Shown piece after piece: positions 61,288 to 64,000 of a stretch of DNA of 64,000 nt. Each line of letters starts with the position of its first letter. Positions within the stretch are counted from its first letter, which is position 1. The position numbers were made by a program, and so were the translations under genes. The DNA is from JAGNZR01 sp051648365. Its GTDB lineage: Bacteria; Fusobacteriota; Fusobacteriia; Fusobacteriales; Fusobacteriaceae. The DNA lies in contig JBOFEZ010000139.1 of the NCBI GenBank assembly GCA_051648365.1, positions 16,606 through 80,605 on the forward strand, in the 5' to 3' direction. The notes beneath the pieces were generated by a model. That model was given only the letters and a program-made list of their open reading frames with translations. It searched no databases and had not been told where the DNA came from.

Positions 61288-62220
61288 TTATTTTAAGTTT
61301 TCTTTTATAATAGAAACTATTTTTTCAGCTGTAAGATCATACTTCTTCAGAAGTTCCTCTCCCTTTCCACTCTGTCCAAACTTATCATAAATTCCAAGTT
61401 TTTTTACTAAAGTAGGATGAACTTCTCCTAAAAATTCAGATATTGCAGATCCTAGTCCTCCTATTACAGAGTGTTCTTCTGCTGTTACTATAAATTTTGT
61501 TTCTTGTGCTGCTTTAAGTATTGTTTCTCCATCCAATGGCTTTATAGTCCCCACATTTAAAACTCTTACTGAAACACCTTCGTTTTTAAGGATTTCTGAA
61601 GCTTTTAAAGCCTGTTCTACCATTAAACCTGTTGCAGCAATGGTAACATCGCTTCCCTCTTTTACAGTGTTTATAATACCTATCTGAAATTCATACTCTT
61701 TTTCATCAAAAAGAATTTCTGTATCTAATCTTCCCATTCTAATATATACAGGCCCTTCATATTCAGAAGCTGCAAAAACCATTTTTTTCGTTTCTGTTGC
61801 ATCTGCTGGGGACAAAACTACCATTCCAGGAATAGATCTCATCAGAGCTAAATCTTCTACCGATTGATGAGACCCACCATCTTCTCCTACAGAGATTCCT
61901 GCATGAGTCGGAGCTATTTTTACATTAAGTTTCGGATAAGCAATCGCATTTCTTATCTGATCAAAAGCTCTTCCTGCTGCAAACATAGCAAAAGTCGATG
62001 CAAAAGGAATTTTTCCACATGTCGCTAATCCTGCAGCAGTTCCCATAAGGTCAGCCTCAGCTATCCCTACATTTATATGTCTTTCTGGAAAATCTTTTTG
62101 AAACATCGCTGTTTTTGTTGATTTAGTAAGATCTGCATCTAGTACCACTACATTTTTGTTTGTTTTTCCAAGCTCTACAAGAGCCTCTCCATACGCTTGT
62201 CTAGTTGATTTTAAAGCCAT
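61288..62220 (-). CDS. Transketolase, C-terminal subunit
   Basis: Carries the pyrimidine-binding and C-terminal domains of transketolase: ALKSTRQAYGEALVELGK at the start, HINVGIAEADLMGTAAGLA with the conserved Glu, and the ISVGEDGGSHQSVEDLALMR block. The 310 residues are half a full transketolase; the other half is the next gene upstream, 15 bases away. Such split enzymes are common in anaerobes and archaea. The pathway link is pentose phosphate conversion to glycolytic sugars. Confidence 0.95.
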   Translation of the reverse strand: MALKSTRQAYGEALVELGKTNKNVVVLDADLTKSTKTAMFQKDFPERHINVGIAEADLMGTAAGLATCGKIPFASTFAMFAAGRAFDQIRNAIAYPKLNVKIAPTHAGISVGEDGGSHQSVEDLALMRSIPGMVVLSPADATETKKMVFAASEYEGPVYIRMGRLDTEILFDEKEYEFQIGIINTVKEGSDVTIAATGLMVEQALKASEILKNEGVSVRVLNVGTIKPLDGETILKAAQETKFIVTAEEHSVIGGLGSAISEFLGEVHPTLVKKLGIYDKFGQSGKGEELLKKYDLTAEKIVSIIKENLK

Positions 62221-62235
62221 TTTTTCCCCCTTCGC

Positions 62236-63063
62236 CTATTCTATAACCATATCATTAAGCTCTCTTAAAGCTTTTTCTGTTTGATCTGCATTTGGAGCTG
62301 CTCCATGGAATTCGCATGCACCTTCCATAAATGAAACTCCTTTTCCTTTTACAGTTGTAGCTAAAATTATCGTCGGCTTTCCTTTCATTTTTTCAGCTTC
62401 ATCCAGTGCTTTTATGATAGCGCAGAAATCATGTCCGTTAATTTTTATAACGTTCCAACCAAAAGCTTCCCATTTTTTATCTAAAGGCTCGATTCCTTTT
62501 ACTTTGTCTACATTTCCATCTATTTGGAGATTATTGTTGTCTAAAATTGCACAAACATTATCTAATTTATGGTGAGCAGCAGTCATTGCAGCTTCCCAAA
62601 TTTGTCCCTCTTGAACCTCTCCGTCTCCTAAAAGAACATAAGTTCTATATGCTTCTCCAGACATTTTTGCTGCAAAAGCCATACCATTAGCTACTGAAAG
62701 ACCCTGTCCAAGTGAACCTGTAGACATATCTATTCCAGAAACTTTTTTCATATCTGGATGTCCTTGAAGAATTGATCCATAGGCTCTAAAAGTATTTAAT
62801 ATATCCTTTGAAAAGAAACCTCTTTCTGCAAGAGTTGCATATATAGCTGGTGACGCATGTCCCTTAGAAAGAACAAATCTATCTCTTGTAGGATTCTTTG
62901 GTTTTGAAGGATCTATATTCATCTTATGAAAATACAAAACAGTCAAAATATCTGCAGCAGAAAGAGAACCTCCTGGATGCCCTGATTTAGCTGTACTTAC
63001 CATCTGAACGATAGATTTTCTAATCTCATTAGCTGTAGTTTTTAATACTTGAATATCTGTCAT
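62236..63063 (-). CDS. Transketolase, N-terminal subunit
   Basis: Thiamine-diphosphate-binding half: KSGHPGGSLSAADILTVLY near residue 28, RFVLSKGHASPA near 62, and the cofactor motif LGDGEVQEGQIWEA about 145 with NNLQIDG. It pairs with the C-terminal subunit. AAAGGAG lies five bases before ATG 63063 (275 residues), so the longer frame to 63078 is rejected. Confidence 0.95.
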   Translation of the reverse strand: MTDIQVLKTTANEIRKSIVQMVSTAKSGHPGGSLSAADILTVLYFHKMNIDPSKPKNPTRDRFVLSKGHASPAIYATLAERGFFSKDILNTFRAYGSILQGHPDMKKVSGIDMSTGSLGQGLSVANGMAFAAKMSGEAYRTYVLLGDGEVQEGQIWEAAMTAAHHKLDNVCAILDNNNLQIDGNVDKVKGIEPLDKKWEAFGWNVIKINGHDFCAIIKALDEAEKMKGKPTIILATTVKGKGVSFMEGACEFHGAAPNADQTEKALRELNDMVIE

Positions 63064-63103
63064 TTTTTCTCCTTTCACTAAATAGTCTTTAATCTGCCTT
63101 TAA

Positions 63104-63712
63104 TTATAATATTAATTCTCTCACAATGTCAAGAAACCCTTGGGATTTATTTAATATCTCTCTGTAAAAATCATCATATTTTATGAATGAAAATATGAAA
63201 AATATTAATGTGTATAAAAATATCGGTCGAATTATTTTTTTTTCTTTTGAAATATTTTTTATTAAAGTAAATATTCCAAGTAAAAATATAGTTATAATTT
63301 CATGTTCTTTCAAAGTAAAAAGGATGGATATTACTATTGAAATCAGGCTAAAAATTTTAAAAAGTGCTATAGATCCTTTTACACCACAACTTTTTTTTAT
63401 AACAGGTATATGTAGGAGAGCACTACCACCCCACCCTTTTGGAAAAAGATCATATATAAAATGAATTCCCATACCCAAAGAAAATCCCATTATAAAAAAT
63501 CGAGAAATTTCATTTGGATCTTTTCCATAGAAAAAAATCATAATCAAAAGAATAATAGGACTATGCGTTAATATATTTCTATGCTTTAATTTAAATTTAA
63601 AATCCCAATCAGGAAACTTAAATCCTATAAGAAATCCTGTTAGTCCTATTATTGCTCCCATAGGATTAACATGCTCTAAATTTATTTTATTTATTATATC
63701 TAAAAATCCCAT
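63104..63712 (-). CDS. YdjM-like membrane protein (metal-dependent hydrolase type)
   Basis: A 202-residue protein with about five hydrophobic segments. The motif FPDWDFKFKLKHRNILTHS near residues 33-51 matches the Asp-x-Asp ... His-Arg ... Thr-His-Ser pattern of the YdjM/DUF457 group of membrane-bound metal-dependent hydrolases, and MGIHFIYDLFPKGWGG carries a later conserved His and Asp. Family function is not established. GGGGAG precedes ATG. It lies alone between tuf and transketolase, with no operon partner. Confidence 0.7.
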   Translation of the reverse strand: MGFLDIINKINLEHVNPMGAIIGLTGFLIGFKFPDWDFKFKLKHRNILTHSPIILLIMIFFYGKDPNEISRFFIMGFSLGMGIHFIYDLFPKGWGGSALLHIPVIKKSCGVKGSIALFKIFSLISIVISILFTLKEHEIITIFLLGIFTLIKNISKEKKIIRPIFLYTLIFFIFSFIKYDDFYREILNKSQGFLDIVRELIL

Positions 63713-63818
63713 AAACTCCCCTATTCTCTTTTTTCTTTATATAGGTATATCATACTTTCGTCTATTTTTCTATAAGTTTATAAAATATTTATAGATAATT
63801 ATTTTATATTTCTCTATG

Positions 63819-63844
63819 AAAAAAAGAGGACCGAAGTCCTCTTT
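63819..63844 (-). terminator. Terminator of tuf
   Basis: AAAGAGGAC/GTCCTCTTT 9-bp stem closed by a TTCG tetraloop on the minus strand, followed by TTTTTTT. Confidence 0.92.
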
Positions 63845-63865
63845 AAAAATTCACTTAAGCTAAGA

Positions 63866-64000
63866 TTACTTAGTTATTTCTGCAACAACTCCAGAAGCAA
63901 CTGTTCTTCCTCCCTCTCTGATAGCGAATCTTAATCCAGTTTCCATTGCGATTGGGTGGATTAACTCTACCGTCATCTCAATGTTGTCTCCTGGCATTAC
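63866..64000 (-). CDS. tuf: Elongation factor Tu (partial, 5' end outside window)
   Basis: The C-terminal 44 residues of EF-Tu run off the right edge: VMPGDNIEMTVELIHPIAM, then the FAIREGGRTVASGVV domain 3 block and the terminal EITK. EF-Tu brings aminoacyl-tRNA to the ribosome. The stop at 63866-63868 is followed by a TTCG-loop terminator. The upstream context is not visible. Confidence 0.97.
   Translation of the reverse strand, partial: VMPGDNIEMTVELIHPIAMETGLRFAIREGGRTVASGVVAEITK

Noticed and set aside
1..64000. CRISPR arrays, insertion sequences, prophage, rRNA or tRNA genes
   Set aside because: I saw no spaced direct repeats, transposase genes, phage genes or tRNA-like cloverleaf in the gaps, which are short and mostly explained by promoters and terminators.

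Overview
The window looks like chromosomal DNA of a fusobacterium, a diderm, AT-rich anaerobe of the Ilyobacter/Propionigenium/Cetobacterium/Fusobacterium type. The base composition is very AT-rich. Outer-membrane and envelope genes (TolC-type channel, RND pump, Tsx channel, EnvC/FtsX-like pair) sit among genes often seen in Firmicutes (DisA, type III pantothenate kinase, PfoR-like EIIC, TmcAL). Nearly all transcription units run on the minus strand. I see no insertion sequences, prophage, CRISPR array, rRNA or tRNA. The species assignment is inference.

Layout. 1-4.2 kb (minus): tmcAL (cut by the edge), coaX, two uncharacterised genes, and xseB-ispA. 4.2-6.8 kb (plus): rplM-rpsI with a structured leader, then a Na+/alanine symporter. 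6.9-18 kb (minus): a PfoR/EIIC-like membrane protein; prfA-prmC-queA-rsmD; an ECF sigma factor operon with its own candidate sigma-E-type promoter; and miaB-rho-M23 peptidase-ispG. 18.1-24.7 kb (plus): a tripartite RND efflux operon whose TolC-like channel is fused to a periplasmic-binding-protein-like domain. 24.7-34.5 kb (minus): a nucleoside acquisition and breakdown region. It holds tsx under a guanine-type riboswitch, three paralogous BMP-family nucleoside-binding lipoproteins, and pdp-deoC-deoB-deoD-cdd with an Ogg2-type DNA glycosylase as last gene. 34.5-36 kb: a gene-free strip with an orphan promoter, a metal-binding HMA protein and a divergent YeiH-type transporter. 36-47.7 kb (minus): yceD-rpmF, then plsX-fabH-fabD-acpP-fabF-rnc-radical SAM-rng-coaD-radA-disA. 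47.7-51.8 kb: ychF, and tpiA-gpmI-glycine-zipper lipoprotein. 51.8-61.2 kb (minus): a long run of ftsX-like, envC-like, nadK, recN, a degenerate Xer-like gene, era, rluD-like, rnhB, yraN, a Zn-ribbon gene, comF and an unknown gene. 61.3-64 kb: split transketolase, a YdjM-like membrane protein and the end of tuf.

How it works together. The deo/tsx/BMP block reads as one pathway. Nucleosides cross the outer membrane through Tsx and are bound by the lipoproteins. They are then cleaved by the two phosphorylases, and the pentose phosphate is funnelled by DeoB and DeoC to acetaldehyde and glyceraldehyde-3-phosphate. The riboswitch would shut the uptake arm when guanine or hypoxanthine is plentiful. 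The fab block supplies membrane lipid, and a shared palindromic motif at two of its promoters suggests common control. The most unusual items are the binding-domain/TolC fusion, the Xer-like protein without catalytic residues, the FtsX/EnvC pair without FtsE, and the duplicated N-terminal domain of PrmC.
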